From NCBI RefSeq assembly GCF_024498075.1, contig NZ_JANHOF010000001.1, forward strand, positions 248,001 to 312,000: 64,000 nucleotides of DNA, read 5' to 3'. The stretch's first letter is position 1. Each line of letters opens with the position of its first letter. The position numbers and the translations under genes were made by a program. Source of the DNA: Paenibacillus mendelii. GTDB lineage: Bacteria > Bacillota > Bacilli > Paenibacillales > Paenibacillaceae. Under the pieces are notes generated by a model. It was not told where the DNA came from. It did no database searches and saw only the letters and a list, made by a program, of their open reading frames with translations. Below are positions 39,678 through 49,990 of the stretch, piece after piece.

Positions 39678-40685
39678 CTACCATTTTCCATACCGGTCAT
39701 CCAGCTCATTCCAGTGATCGGTCAGCCACATTAATTCCTCGGCAAAGCGTATCGGGGGGCCGCTGAAGTCATCCATTTCACTTTTCAACCACCAATGTGC
39801 TTCCTTGCACCATAATAGTTTTAAGGCCAACAGAAAATGACCTGTCGGGAATGCGCGCTCCGTTCGATAGCCTGCAAGAAAAGCGCGAACAGCCTCTTTC
39901 CGCAGTTCCCCTTCGTGTAGCGAACAGGAGAGCAGCGCACGGGCAACATCGATTTCCGGATAGCTGAACTGTACCGTGTCAAAATCTACGAATCCTACTT
40001 CGCCATTCTCTCCTACGAGTATATTATCGGCCCATAGATCCCAATGAGCCCAACCAGATCCAAGTCTCTCAAACATGGACAGGTCCAATCCTGATAATAT
40101 CTGTCCTTGGCGCTCTATGGCCTGAATTGCTCTTTCATTGGGACTGCTTTGACTGAGCGCCGATTCCAGATTAACAGCCCATTGTTCTTTCATGGCTGTT
40201 AACGAGGGGATCCACTGCTCACCGTCCACCGAGAAACGGGACAAGACCCGGTGCATGCGGCCCACTGCTTTTCCTAATTGATAGTGCGTATCAATATCCA
40301 AGTGCCCCACAGCGGGAGGACGGCCGGCAAAATGGTCCATCATGATGTAAGTATGACCCGACTCTGATTGCAAAATGAATTCACCACCGTTGCTCCAGAC
40401 GTTCGGACAGACCTTCACCTCTTCATGGAGCACCTGTTGAAAGAATAGCGAGCGTCCAATTCTTGTTCGACGGAGCGGGTCAGACAGGTTATACCGTTTG
40501 GGATGGTAGCATTTGACGAATAGCTCATGCCTATCTGTCGATATAGACCACTTCAAATTGTACAATCCCAAGAAATTCGGTGAATGACGGTGAACATGTA
40601 TACCGAAGGTATTATGTATGTGAGTAAATATGTCTTCACGAACCATCGCATCGTCTGTATAGCGCACTTCTTTATGAACGGTCAA
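39678..40685 (-). CDS. Aminoglycoside-phosphotransferase-family kinase
   Basis: A 335-residue protein kinase-like enzyme of the APH/choline kinase family. The catalytic loop is HWDLWADNIL (about residues 211-220) and the metal-binding segment is FVDFDTVQF (about 230). It phosphorylates a small molecule; homoserine, spore-coat (CotS-like) and antibiotic kinases share this fold. Translation probably starts at a TTG (40685), with AGGTGA about 7 bases upstream. It lies between the sigma gene and the ABC genes on the same strand with gaps of about 110 and 250 bases. Substrate unknown. Confidence 0.78.
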   Translation of the reverse strand: MTVHKEVRYTDDAMVREDIFTHIHNTFGIHVHRHSPNFLGLYNLKWSISTDRHELFVKCYHPKRYNLSDPLRRTRIGRSLFFQQVLHEEVKVCPNVWSNGGEFILQSESGHTYIMMDHFAGRPPAVGHLDIDTHYQLGKAVGRMHRVLSRFSVDGEQWIPSLTAMKEQWAVNLESALSQSSPNERAIQAIERQGQILSGLDLSMFERLGSGWAHWDLWADNILVGENGEVGFVDFDTVQFSYPEIDVARALLSCSLHEGELRKEAVRAFLAGYRTERAFPTGHFLLALKLLWCKEAHWWLKSEMDDFSGPPIRFAEELMWLTDHWNELDDRYGKW

Positions 40686-40843
40686 ATAAATTCACCTGTT
40701 TCTCTATGTGAAGTTTGGAATAGATTATTCATTCTTCTTATGTATAGAAGGCCGAAGATTGGATAGGCAGCGAATCGATCTTTAACTTTTCCATATAGGA
40801 TGGCATCAGCTCCCTCATCATTCAGGACGATCCCGCCGTTCAT

Positions 40844-40916
40844 AAAGTTGCAATTTTATTCCATTTATTGAATAAAATAATCAGACAACTTTAGGGGCCG
40901 CCCACTAGCAGCCCCT
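40844..40916 (-). terminator. Two consecutive hairpins after the ABC genes
   Basis: AAAGTTG/CAACTTT (40844-40850 and 40886-40892) encloses ATTTTATTC/GAATAAAAT. A second small stem, AGGGGC/GCCCCT, follows (40893-40898 and 40911-40916). They lie just past the ABC stop codon and could end the ABC transcript. Confidence 0.4.
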
Positions 40917-40935
40917 TATCCTTATTAATCCAATA

Positions 40936-42777
40936 TCAGCTTATTTCCGTTGTCGTAACGGGGCCGCTGTACCACTCCGCTTGTGTGCGAAACATGTCGG
41001 CATACTCACCGCCGGCTGCTAGCAGCGATTCGTGAGACCCTTCCTCTACGATCCGTCCTTTCCGCATCACGATGATCCGATCCGCATATCTCGCCCAACC
41101 AAGACGATGGGATACGAATAATGTCGTACGGCTTTGCGCTAGCTCACGGAAAGACCGGTACAGCTCAATCTCATGCTGCGGATCAAGAGCGGCCGTCGGC
41201 TCATCAAGCACGAGCAGTCTTGGACTGCGCACCGCTGCCCGGGCGATAGCAAGACGCTGCCATTGGCCTCCGCTGAGCTCCCTTCCACCTTCGGTCAGCA
41301 GCCCAACAGGTGCATCCAGTCCGCCGCACTGCGCTTCCAGATCAGCAGCTCCTCCAGCCCTCATGGCGCTGCGTATGAAGCTGTCATTGCCGATCTCCTC
41401 CTGCTGTCCGAAGCCGATATTATCCCGCAGCGACGTCTCATAGCGCACAAAATCTTGAAATACAGCAGACATGCTGCTGCGCAGCTGTTCTTGGTTTATT
41501 TCTCTCAGGTCGGTTCCATCCCATGTAATACGCCCGGCCGTCGGCTGGTACAGCCCCAGCAGCAGACGGACCAGCGTCGATTTCCCCGCTCCGTTCTCCC
41601 CGACAAGCGCCACCGTCTCACCAGGGTTCAGTGTCAATTGGATGCTATGCAGCACGGGCCCATGCTCGTCGGAATACTGATAAGTTACATCGTCAAACTC
41701 GATCCTGCATGTTGTACCCGGAGGCGGTAGCTCTGGGGCAGTCTGTTCGTTGTCAGTCGTTTCACGCTCTGGCGTTTCTCTCAAAAAATCGGCCAAATCC
41801 ATGATTTTGGTGCTCTGAATATAGATTTTGCTAATAGGGTGAGCCATTCTTCCAGATATGCTGTAGGCTTGCCTCATAGCCAGAAATACGATAACCAGCG
41901 TACCGGCTGTAATTCCGCTTGAATTCAAGTTGAACACCATCCACGCGATCGCGCCGAACAACCCTGTAATTTGCAAGGCTGACACGACGATTCCGCGCCT
42001 GATTTCCCTTCTTCTTGCATTCATCCGCAGCGAAAGGGAATGCCGCATGGTTTCATGCCATTTGTGAATCAAGTAATCCATCGATCCGAATATGCGCATT
42101 TCCTTCACCGTCTCCGGTCGTGTCACCACATCGCGCAAATAATCGGATTCCCGTCCTGATCTCGTCAGGTCTCGATTCAAACGGCGTACAACAATATCGG
42201 ATTCCACACGGATGATGAACGATATGGCAAAGACAATGATCAACAATATACAAACAATGGGATGAGCTAATGAGACCACGGTTAGAAGACCGAACAACTC
42301 GAACAGAAGGATCAGAAATCCGATTACATTCTGCAGAATGCCGCAAACATCCGTGCTTGCAGCAGCCTCTGCTCTCTGCAGCCGGTCATAGTATTCGGAT
42401 TGATCCATCCGTTCTAACGGTACCTTAATTGCCCGCTGATGCACCTCGGACTGAAGCAGCATCGATGACCGGTCCCGCAATCTGGGATCAGCTAGATTCT
42501 GACAAGCAGTGAGCAGAACCCGAAGGAGCGCAATGACAGAAAAAATAACAAGCGGCGGCCATGCAGCCCTGAGCATGGCTTCCCAATCACGCTCCTCCGT
42601 TCCCCCCACGAATAAATCCAGCAGATCCTTCTGAGCCGTATAGCTCGGTATGATTAGTACACCAAGCAACAATGGAATACCGAGCCAGACCAACGTCAGC
42701 ATAGGCATCGCTCTTGATATTCGGTAAATCAGCATTCCAATGCTGCGAACTGTCGAAGTACGTGCATTATTGTTCAT
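40936..42777 (-). CDS. ABC exporter half-transporter (membrane plus ATPase), canonical
   Basis: A 613-residue fused permease/ATPase. About five or six membrane helices fill residues 1-330. The ATPase has Walker A GENGAGKST (about 391-400), signature LSGGQWQRLAI (about 500), Walker B LLVLDEPTAALD (about 520) and the H-loop FVSHRL. It probably pairs with the upstream half-transporter 73 bases away to form a heterodimeric exporter. Drugs, peptides or lipids are possible cargoes. No peptide precursor gene is seen nearby. Confidence 0.9.
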   Translation of the reverse strand: MNNNARTSTVRSIGMLIYRISRAMPMLTLVWLGIPLLLGVLIIPSYTAQKDLLDLFVGGTEERDWEAMLRAAWPPLVIFSVIALLRVLLTACQNLADPRLRDRSSMLLQSEVHQRAIKVPLERMDQSEYYDRLQRAEAAASTDVCGILQNVIGFLILLFELFGLLTVVSLAHPIVCILLIIVFAISFIIRVESDIVVRRLNRDLTRSGRESDYLRDVVTRPETVKEMRIFGSMDYLIHKWHETMRHSLSLRMNARRREIRRGIVVSALQITGLFGAIAWMVFNLNSSGITAGTLVIVFLAMRQAYSISGRMAHPISKIYIQSTKIMDLADFLRETPERETTDNEQTAPELPPPGTTCRIEFDDVTYQYSDEHGPVLHSIQLTLNPGETVALVGENGAGKSTLVRLLLGLYQPTAGRITWDGTDLREINQEQLRSSMSAVFQDFVRYETSLRDNIGFGQQEEIGNDSFIRSAMRAGGAADLEAQCGGLDAPVGLLTEGGRELSGGQWQRLAIARAAVRSPRLLVLDEPTAALDPQHEIELYRSFRELAQSRTTLFVSHRLGWARYADRIIVMRKGRIVEEGSHESLLAAGGEYADMFRTQAEWYSGPVTTTEIS

Positions 42778-42850
42778 CCGTTCACCCCAGCGCTTCGTAT
42801 TCGATTGCGGAAGCTCCTCAAACCTCCACCCTTTCCGTGGGCAAGGTCAT

Positions 42851-44632
42851 TCACCCATACCAAGATGCCTGCAGCTGGAACATTCGGCTGTATTCACCCT
42901 GTTGCGCTATTAACTCGTTGTGGGTCCCTTGCTCCACAAGCCGGCCATCCTTCAGAACGAAAATCACATCCGCCAGCTTCGCGGCCCCAAGCCGGTGTGT
43001 AACGAGCAGTGCCGAACGTCCTTCCGTCACACGCAAGAACAGATCGAATGCTTTCTTCTCGGCTAGAGGATCCAAGGCTGCCGTCGGTTCATCGAAAAAC
43101 ACGAAGCTTGCATTACGCAGCAGCGCTCGAGCAGTCGCGATTTGCTGCCACTGCCCGCCGGAAGGCTCAATCCCGTCAAAAGGCGAACCGATCTGCATCT
43201 CCAAGTCGGAAAGCCTGCTTCCCGCAGCGCGAAGCGAGTTTTGCAGCTCCGAATCCTGATCCATCGCCGCCAGGTTGCCAAGTGCCACGTTCTCCCGAAG
43301 GGTTACATATAAACGGGTAAAATCTTGAAACACCGCGGATAGATGCCCTTCCGCGGAATCCGCTGCGGGGATCCTCTCCCCCTCACGGCTCCAGATGATT
43401 TCGCCGCAACCCGGCATATACATCCCGGTTAACAGCTTGACCAGTGTCGATTTTCCGGAGCCGTTCTCGCCGACTACCGCAGCTCGGCAGCCGCTCGGGA
43501 TCGACAGGCTGATATCCTTCAGCGTATCGCATACGGCACCAGGATAACGGTAATGAAGCTTGCGAACTTCCAGCTTCATGCCACCCGGCGCCGCAATGGA
43601 TCGACTGCCGTCAGCGTTACCTTCACTGATTCTATCCATCACCACCGAAGTATCATCCTTCACAACCTTGGATGTTTCCTGTCGTCCTGCACGTGGATCA
43701 TCTTCTAGATTCATATAGGTGCGAAAATCTGCCCATCTCATGTATTGCGTACGCATAGAGACTGCACGGTGGATTAGACCCTGAAGCTGCGATAATAACA
43801 TCGTCAAGACCATAAATAATAGCGTGAATTCTCCAGCTGTCAGTTTGTTTGCTCCTGGCTGAAGCACCAGGAGCGAGACCAGTAATCCGCCGATCAGAAC
43901 CATCAGCAGCTCTGGACCTATTTTTCGCAGCTCAGACGAACGGGCGATATCCCACTTTTCTTTGGATTGGCTTCTATACAATGCCGACCAGCGCGCGGCC
44001 AGCAGTTGACCGAAGCAGAACAAGCGGATTTCCTTGGCTGCTTCCCGCTTCGTCATCAGTCCGGCATAATGCCGGAGCAGTCTGCTGCTTGGTGTCTGCT
44101 TACGGTTAAGCCGTTCGAGACTTGCTGCCGATTTACTCATGACGTAAGTTTGGAGGAGTGCTGCCGCGCAGATCGCGACAACGGGAAGCCACTGGCCATA
44201 TGCCAGCATTACGATAATCAATACGGCCGACTGCAGAGAGCCCTGCATGAAATGACTGCCTGTATCGTAGATGGCATATAGGGAGACTTGAAGGGCTCGT
44301 TCCCGGAGTTCCTTGATTCGAGGCGCTTCGACCAACGTGAGAGGAAGCCTTGATGTTTTGTGCATCACCAGCCGTTGTTCCTCTAGCGTGCCAATCTCGT
44401 TCAAGCGTGTCATGGCTAACGGAACCGGAACAAAGCCAATATTGTTCATAATCAATAGAGCGGCTAACCATGCTGCAGCTGCAAGTATGGAATCGATTGG
44501 ATCCGGAGTAATCCATGCCTGGATGCGGTCGACAAGTGTTTTGACCAGCCAGAGCTCTGCAGGCATGATGAATACAGCTAGAAACAGCATGACGGACAAG
44601 ACCGTAATTGGCCATCGTTCCACCCGAAACAT
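42851..44632 (-). CDS. ABC exporter half-transporter with altered signature motif
   Basis: A 593-residue fused permease/ATPase. Walker A is GENGSGKST (about residue 390) and Walker B is FVFFDEPTAALD (about 510). The signature reads PSGGQWQQIATARA, so the usual Leu of LSGGQ is Pro. In heterodimeric exporters one partner often has a degenerate site, which fits pairing with the canonical downstream half-transporter. It is the first gene of the two-gene unit, with a 12-base palindrome (44703-44714) 70 bases upstream. Cargo unknown. Confidence 0.88.
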   Translation of the reverse strand: MFRVERWPITVLSVMLFLAVFIMPAELWLVKTLVDRIQAWITPDPIDSILAAAAWLAALLIMNNIGFVPVPLAMTRLNEIGTLEEQRLVMHKTSRLPLTLVEAPRIKELRERALQVSLYAIYDTGSHFMQGSLQSAVLIIVMLAYGQWLPVVAICAAALLQTYVMSKSAASLERLNRKQTPSSRLLRHYAGLMTKREAAKEIRLFCFGQLLAARWSALYRSQSKEKWDIARSSELRKIGPELLMVLIGGLLVSLLVLQPGANKLTAGEFTLLFMVLTMLLSQLQGLIHRAVSMRTQYMRWADFRTYMNLEDDPRAGRQETSKVVKDDTSVVMDRISEGNADGSRSIAAPGGMKLEVRKLHYRYPGAVCDTLKDISLSIPSGCRAAVVGENGSGKSTLVKLLTGMYMPGCGEIIWSREGERIPAADSAEGHLSAVFQDFTRLYVTLRENVALGNLAAMDQDSELQNSLRAAGSRLSDLEMQIGSPFDGIEPSGGQWQQIATARALLRNASFVFFDEPTAALDPLAEKKAFDLFLRVTEGRSALLVTHRLGAAKLADVIFVLKDGRLVEQGTHNELIAQQGEYSRMFQLQASWYG

Positions 44633-44884
44633 GATGGATGACGCGTCCCAGAAGCAACGAGCATATTTGTTAATATTCCATCCCCCTCCAACCCATCGAT
44701 AGGATTACGTAATCGCAATAGATGTTGTGCTTCAGCTTATCTCAGAACAGTTATTTGACCGGTATGACTTAGAATATAGAATTTTTTTCCACAAGTATAG
44801 ACTTATAATCATCCGCCGTTTATAATACGATTATAGGGAGCGAGGATACGTGCCCTTAATTTAAAATCACCCAAAAACAGCTCC

Positions 44885-44905
44885 ACACCGATGAGGTGTT
44901 TTTTT
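44885..44905 (+). terminator. Short terminator of unknown origin
   Basis: ACACC, loop GATGA, GGTGT, then seven T. It ends no recognised gene, so a small RNA or a decayed gene upstream on the plus strand is possible. Confidence 0.5.
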
Positions 44906-44920
44906 ATTTCCTTCAAACGG

Positions 44921-44961
44921 ATAAGAAGAGCTCCAGAAGTGAATTCTGGAGCTCTTCTTAT
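44921..44961. repeat. Perfect 18-base inverted repeat
   Basis: ATAAGAAGAGCTCCAGAA (44921-44938) is followed by a 5-base loop and its exact reverse complement (44944-44961). It is a very stable stem without a T-tract. It might be a terminator core, a small-RNA element or a repeated genomic palindrome. Confidence 0.8.
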
Positions 44962-45356
44962 TAGATGGAATAAACCTCATAGGACATATATTGCGTTCTG
45001 TCTGTATACCTTGACCTCGCTTAAACAGCCCTGCCTTTGATTCCAATGCTGCTTCGATGCATACTTTGATAAATCTATGACAGCAGGATGAGCCATCACT
45101 TCAGCTGGGGATAGGTGTCATTCATGATCAGTACGCCGCCAACAGATAAAGATGCTGAATTCGCCACCCCACATCATCCCTCTTCAATACTACAAATGGT
45201 TTATACTTCTAGTTTAATCATGATGATGTTTGATCTATACCTATAACGATTTGGAGTCCATCGCAGCCTTCGCTTATAGGGCATGCTGTTTTTTATGTTG
45301 CTAATCTAATATATGAACTATACTTAGGGGTATATCAAAAGATAGGAGTGAGAGGC

Positions 45357-46124
45357 ATGAGCGACTCCGTTCTAACCTTCTATGATGAACTTGCAGAAGA
45401 CTATCATCTCATATACGCGGATTGGAATCATGCGATTTCAAGGCAAGGCGAGGTACTCCATAAAGTCATCCAATCCAAACTGAACTCTGCACCGAGCAAC
45501 ATCTCACTGCTGGATTGTTCGTGCGGTATTGGAACGCAAGCCATCGGATTGGCGAAATATGGGTATAACGTCCGTGCGACAGATCTAAGTCCTGAATCCG
45601 TTCGAAGAGCTGGCCATGAAGCCTCATCCATCGGTGTTCAGATCGATTTTGGAGTAGCTGATTTCCGCTCGCTGGATACCGATGTACCAGGATCATTCGA
45701 TATCGTGCTATCGGCGGATAATGCGATCCCACATCTCCTTACAGATGAGGATTTAGATAAAGCTCTTCTAAATATACATGCAAAACTAAATCAGGATGGC
45801 CTGCTGATGTTTACGATAAGAGACTACGATACGCTGGTACATGAGAAGCCCTCCTCCACACAACCGCGTGTGTTCGATGAGGGCAAGCGGATTGTTTTTC
45901 AGGTATGGGATTGGCCGGAAGATGGCACAACCTATACGGTAAACCAATTTATCGTGCAAGAAATCAATGGCGCCTGGGATACAAAGCATTATAAAACCGT
46001 GTACAGAGCACTTCTTCGGGAGGAACTTAGCGCAGCATTACATGCGAATGGTTTCTCCGAGATAAAGTGGCATCTGCCCGTGGATACCGGCTATTACCAG
46101 CCTATTGTAACGGCGCAGAAATAA
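45357..46124 (+). CDS. SAM-dependent class I methyltransferase
   Basis: A 255-residue methyltransferase. The SAM-binding loop is LLDCSCGIGTQAIGLAKYG (about residue 50) with ATDLSPESVRRA behind it, and ADNAIPHLLTD is the post-IV segment. Glycine N-methyltransferase-like or small-molecule enzymes share these motifs; the substrate is unknown. The ATG at 45357 follows AGGAG by 8 bases. The gene is convergent with the LysR gene, only 8 bases away. Confidence 0.88.
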   Translation: MSDSVLTFYDELAEDYHLIYADWNHAISRQGEVLHKVIQSKLNSAPSNISLLDCSCGIGTQAIGLAKYGYNVRATDLSPESVRRAGHEASSIGVQIDFGVADFRSLDTDVPGSFDIVLSADNAIPHLLTDEDLDKALLNIHAKLNQDGLLMFTIRDYDTLVHEKPSSTQPRVFDEGKRIVFQVWDWPEDGTTYTVNQFIVQEINGAWDTKHYKTVYRALLREELSAALHANGFSEIKWHLPVDTGYYQPIVTAQK

Positions 46125-46132
46125 GATCAGCA

Positions 46133-47023
46133 TCAATTGCGATTCGTAAACACGCCCTTAGCGAACTCAATCCAGCCTTGCGCCGCATGGGAAACATAGC
46201 CGCCCTTCTTCCAGATGATGGCCAAATCCCAGTGGATGCTTGGCTCGATGAGTCGTACGACACGAACCTTCTCCGGATCAAGCCTCGCGCAGATCGTCTC
46301 CGGAAGCAGGGATATCCCTTGGTTGGCGCAAATCAATTCATAGATGAAATCCCACTGTGTGCTTTCATACGCTACCCGCGGCTCAAACCCTTCACGAATA
46401 CAAGCTTCCTTCACACGATCATGCAAATTAAATTCCTGGCGGAACAAAATGAATGGCTCGTCCCTCAGATCCGTGAGCCGAACCTTGCTGCTATGCTGCA
46501 TCGGGTGTGTGAGCGGCAATACGAGATTCAGATGCCGCTTCACAATCGGTACGGCCTCGAATAGTTGTTCATCTACTGGAAGAACGATAACGCCGAGATT
46601 GATTTTTCCCTCGATCAGCAGCTGTTCAATCCGTTTGCCCCCCTCCTCCACGATTTGAATCTCGATGTCCGGATGCAGCTGATGAAAATCTGCGATAACC
46701 CTCGGGAAGAAGCTTGCTCCGATTACGGGAGGCAGCCCGAGCGTAAATTGCCCCTTCCTCATCTCTTTCAAATCCACTACTGCCGCCAGCAGCTGCTGCT
46801 GGGCATTAATAACGGCTTGGGCATGCGTTTGAACCAGCTTGCCCGCTTCCGTCAACACTACTTTGCGCGTGGAGCGATCCAGCAGTACAACGCCCAGTTC
46901 ATCCTCCAGGCTTTTGACCATTTTACTCAAGGTAGGCTGTGAGAGATGAATGGACTGGCTGGCCTTGGAGAAGCTGGCGTGCTGAGCGACCTCTAGAAAG
47001 TAGCTTAATTGCCGCAAATCCAT
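46133..47023 (-). CDS. LysR family transcriptional regulator
   Basis: A 296-residue regulator. The winged helix-turn-helix is residues 1-60 (LRQLSYFLEVAQHASFSKASQSIHLSQPTLSKMVKSLE), followed by a co-inducer domain of the CysB/CynR fold. It is divergently placed from the 3-hydroxybutyrate operon with 119 bases between the start codons. By the usual LysR rule it activates that operon in response to a pathway intermediate (inference). Confidence 0.93.
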   Translation of the reverse strand: MDLRQLSYFLEVAQHASFSKASQSIHLSQPTLSKMVKSLEDELGVVLLDRSTRKVVLTEAGKLVQTHAQAVINAQQQLLAAVVDLKEMRKGQFTLGLPPVIGASFFPRVIADFHQLHPDIEIQIVEEGGKRIEQLLIEGKINLGVIVLPVDEQLFEAVPIVKRHLNLVLPLTHPMQHSSKVRLTDLRDEPFILFRQEFNLHDRVKEACIREGFEPRVAYESTQWDFIYELICANQGISLLPETICARLDPEKVRVVRLIEPSIHWDLAIIWKKGGYVSHAAQGWIEFAKGVFTNRN

Positions 47024-47056
47024 CGTCTTGTCATCACCCTTATATATAGATAATTA

Positions 47057-47071
47057 GAATATATAGTATTC
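47057..47071. promoter_or_regulatory. Candidate LysR binding site
   Basis: GAATATATAGTATTC is a 15-base inverted repeat (GAATA/TATTC) in the divergent promoter region between the LysR gene and the dehydrogenase gene. It fits the AT-rich dyads used by LysR regulators. Confidence 0.5.
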
Positions 47072-47142
47072 GATATATGTATTTTACTCATAGATATCCC
47101 GTATGTACAATGAAATTAATGATTCGTCTAAGGGGGCTTCAT

Positions 47143-48027
47143 ATGATTACAGCCATTACCGTTCTAGGAGCTGGAACAATGGGGCTGGGAATCGCCCAGC
47201 TGTTTGCTGAACATGGCTGTCAGGTGACTTTGTATGATCCGAAACTCCAATCACTCAACGAGCGATCGCTTGACGCAGCCGCATCACCATCCATCGTGTT
47301 CATGAGTGATTTCGAGAAAGCGGTTACAACGGCGGATCTAATCGTCGAAGCCGTTCCGGAACAGTTGGATGTCAAACGGGACGTGTATGCCAGGCTTGAA
47401 CCTCTCATTAAACCGCAGGCCATTATCGCCTCCAACACCTCTACCTTCGCTCTGCGGGAGCTGGCTGCAAATTTATCGTTCGAGGATCGTATGATTGTCA
47501 CTCATTTCTTCAATCCGGCGAAGCATGTTCCATTAGTCGAGATTGTTGGTTTGCCGTCAACTTCCCCAGCCATCTTGAATGAGGTGATATCTTTACTGCA
47601 GCATTGCGGCAAATCGCCCGTTGTATTAAACAAAGACATTCCTGGATTTATCGCCAACCGGCTGCAAGCCGCGTTAATGAGAGAAGCCTGTTACCTGTTG
47701 GAGAACGGAGTGGCCGATGCCAGGCAGATCGATACTGTCGTAAGTGATGGACTCGGCTTGCGCTGGGCGCTTAAGGGTCCGTTCGAGATCGCGGATCTTG
47801 GCGGATTGGACATCTGGGCGAAGGTAACCGGCCACCTCTTCCCGGAGCTCTCCAGAAGCTCCGAAGCACCGCAATCCATTCTGGAAAGAGCGGGCAGCGG
47901 CGAGCTTGGCGTTAAGAGCGGACGGGGCTTCTATGAGTATGAGGACGGCCCACATGCCTCCGAGCAGCTGAGCGACCGCATGAAGCAATTGGTATCATTC
48001 AGAACGAAACTCGATCAGGAGGATTGA
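47143..48027 (+). CDS. 3-hydroxyacyl-CoA dehydrogenase
   Basis: A 294-residue NAD-dependent enzyme that oxidises (S)-3-hydroxyacyl-CoA, such as 3-hydroxybutyryl-CoA, to the 3-ketoacyl-CoA. The Rossmann motif [19 protein letters not shown] is at the N-terminus; [26 protein letters not shown] and [13 protein letters not shown] are family segments. The ATG at 47143 has AAGGGGGC upstream; the longer frame from 47077 is not used. It is the first gene of the operon. Its stop overlaps the next ATG as TGATG. Confidence 0.92.
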   Translation: MITAITVLGAGTMGLGIAQLFAEHGCQVTLYDPKLQSLNERSLDAAASPSIVFMSDFEKAVTTADLIVEAVPEQLDVKRDVYARLEPLIKPQAIIASNTSTFALRELAANLSFEDRMIVTHFFNPAKHVPLVEIVGLPSTSPAILNEVISLLQHCGKSPVVLNKDIPGFIANRLQAALMREACYLLENGVADARQIDTVVSDGLGLRWALKGPFEIADLGGLDIWAKVTGHLFPELSRSSEAPQSILERAGSGELGVKSGRGFYEYEDGPHASEQLSDRMKQLVSFRTKLDQED

Positions 48028-49238
48028 TGGCCTTGATGAACAGCAGCGCTGCTGCGACGAACAATGTAGTGATTGCCAGTGCAGTTCGTACACCCATTGG
48101 GAGCTTTAACGGAATGTTTAAAGAGGTCACCGCCATTCGGCTAGGCTCCATCGCCATCGCCGAGGCGATCAGTCGTGCGGGCATCGATGCCAAGCAAGTT
48201 GACGAGGTCATTATGGGCAACGTCCTTCAGGCCGGCCTCGGTCAGAATCCTGCTCGGCAAGCCGCCCTTGCCGCAGGTCTATCGGTCGACATCCCTGCAT
48301 TGACTATTAATCATGTATGCGGTTCCGGTATGAAGGCGGTTAGTATGGCATACAACGCCATCCGATCCGGGGATTGCGAAATTATCGTAGCGGGCGGTAT
48401 GGAAAATATGTCACTTGCCCCCTATCTACTGCAGGGTGCCCGCTCCGGTTACCGCATGGGACATCAGACCATGGTGGACACGATGATCCAAGACGGACTA
48501 TGGTGCGCAGCGAATAATTACCACATGGGCATGACTGCCGAGAACATTGGGGATCATTATGGCTTTACGCGCCAGCAGCTTGATCAATTTGCTTGGCAGA
48601 GCCAACAGAAAGCAAAAGCCGCCGTCGATGCCGGAAGATTCGACGATGAATTGATTTCCGTGAGCATCCCCCAGAAGAAAGGCGAAGCGCTCCTTGTAAC
48701 GAAGGATGAGTATCCGCGTCCCGATACAACACTAGAAGCTCTAGCCAGATTGCGCCCTGCATTCAAGCATGACGGCATTGTGACGGCCGGCAACGCCTCT
48801 GGCATTAATGACGGAGCAGCCGCGCTGGTCATCCTGTCTGAACGGCGGGCAGTCTCACTTGGCCTTAAACCGCTAGCCATCCTTCGTTCCCATGCATCGG
48901 CAGGTGTGGAGCCGTCGATGATGGGGATCGGCCCAATCCCCGCTACGGAGCGAGCCTTGGCGAAGGCCGGTCTGGCCATGAATGAAATCGATCTGCTTGA
49001 AGTGAATGAAGCCTTCGCGGCACAAGCACTCGCATACGGCAAGCATTTTGACTATGATCCCGGGATATTCAACGTCAATGGCGGAGCCATAGCGCTCGGC
49101 CACCCGATCGGCGCCAGTGGAGCGCGGGTGCTCGTCACCCTGCTGCATGAGATGCGGCGCCAAAGCTCTCGTCTAGGACTGGCTTCCTTATGTATCGGCG
49201 GCGGGCAAGGTATTGCAACGATCGTAGAAGGCGCGTGA
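48027..49238 (+). CDS. Acetyl-CoA C-acetyltransferase (thiolase)
   Basis: Splits acetoacetyl-CoA into two acetyl-CoA, or the reverse. A 403-residue thiolase: active-site Cys98 in [29 protein letters not shown] with the catalytic His, and LCIGGGQG with the second Cys. The start overlaps the dehydrogenase stop by one base, with AGGAGG just upstream. With the CoA transferase it completes the route from acetoacetate to acetyl-CoA. Confidence 0.96.
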   Translation: MALMNSSAAATNNVVIASAVRTPIGSFNGMFKEVTAIRLGSIAIAEAISRAGIDAKQVDEVIMGNVLQAGLGQNPARQAALAAGLSVDIPALTINHVCGSGMKAVSMAYNAIRSGDCEIIVAGGMENMSLAPYLLQGARSGYRMGHQTMVDTMIQDGLWCAANNYHMGMTAENIGDHYGFTRQQLDQFAWQSQQKAKAAVDAGRFDDELISVSIPQKKGEALLVTKDEYPRPDTTLEALARLRPAFKHDGIVTAGNASGINDGAAALVILSERRAVSLGLKPLAILRSHASAGVEPSMMGIGPIPATERALAKAGLAMNEIDLLEVNEAFAAQALAYGKHFDYDPGIFNVNGGAIALGHPIGASGARVLVTLLHEMRRQSSRLGLASLCIGGGQGIATIVEGA

Positions 49239-49276
49239 CGAAGCTAGCAAACCAATAAGGAAAGGAGACTACTCCT

Positions 49277-49966
49277 ATGAAGGAAATATTGAATTCGTTT
49301 GCCGATGCGGTCAAGATCATTCCCGATGGCGCAACGCTCATGGTAGGCGGGTTCGGTCTCGTTGGCATCCCTGAGCAGCTGATCGCCGCATTGGCTGACA
49401 GTGGAGTCCGCAACCTCACCGTCATCTCCAACAACTGCGGTGTTGACGATTGGGGTCTAGGCCTGCTGCTCAGAAACAAGCAAATCTCCAAAATCATCGC
49501 CTCCTACGTCGGTGAGAACAAAGAGTTCGAGCGTCAGGTACTCAGTGGGGAGATCGAGGCGCAGCTAGTGCCGCAAGGTACGCTTGCCGAACGTATCAGG
49601 TCTGGCGGTGCAGGCATCCCTGCTTTCTATACGCCGGCCGGAGTTGGAACCCCGCTAGCCGAAGGACGGGAGACGCGTCTTTTTGACGGGAAGGCCTATA
49701 TTCTTGAGCATGCTTTAACTGCCGACTTCAGCTTAATCCGCGCAGCTCGCGGGGATCGGATGGGAAATTTGGTGTATAACAAGACCGCCCGCAATTTCAA
49801 CCCGATGATGGCAAGCGCAGGCAAAGTGACGATTGCAGAAATCGAGGAGCTCGTAGAGATCGGCGACATCGATCCAGAAGCTGTCGACACCCCGGGGATT
49901 TTTGTGCAGAAGCTCATTGTGGGTGCGCAAGAGAAACGAATTGAGCGGCTTACGACACAAGCCTAA
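49277..49966 (+). CDS. scoA: 3-oxoacid CoA-transferase subunit A
   Basis: A 229-residue alpha subunit of a heteromeric CoA transferase that moves CoA from succinyl-CoA (or acetyl-CoA) to acetoacetate. The N-terminal [14 protein letters not shown] and the segment [20 protein letters not shown] are those of ScoA/AtoD-type subunits. GGAAAGGAG precedes the ATG. The beta subunit follows 24 bases later. The donor cannot be told from sequence, so the sco name is by analogy. Confidence 0.92.
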   Translation: MKEILNSFADAVKIIPDGATLMVGGFGLVGIPEQLIAALADSGVRNLTVISNNCGVDDWGLGLLLRNKQISKIIASYVGENKEFERQVLSGEIEAQLVPQGTLAERIRSGGAGIPAFYTPAGVGTPLAEGRETRLFDGKAYILEHALTADFSLIRAARGDRMGNLVYNKTARNFNPMMASAGKVTIAEIEELVEIGDIDPEAVDTPGIFVQKLIVGAQEKRIERLTTQA

Positions 49967-49990
49967 TACGCTGGAGAGGAGATCGATATA

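Larger units (their letters stand above)
44633..45356. other. Long intergenic region with hairpins, no gene seen
   Basis: About 720 bases between the divergent exporter and methyltransferase genes. It contains the perfect palindrome GATTACGTAATC (44703-44714), a short terminator (44885-44905) and an 18-base perfect hairpin (44921-44961). No open frame with a ribosome site was found. The part from 44,970 to 45,340 shows nothing I can name. Confidence 0.5.

Noticed and set aside
40936-44632. RiPP cluster built around the ABC exporter
   Set aside because: No precursor peptide, cyclase or protease gene was found within 5 kb.
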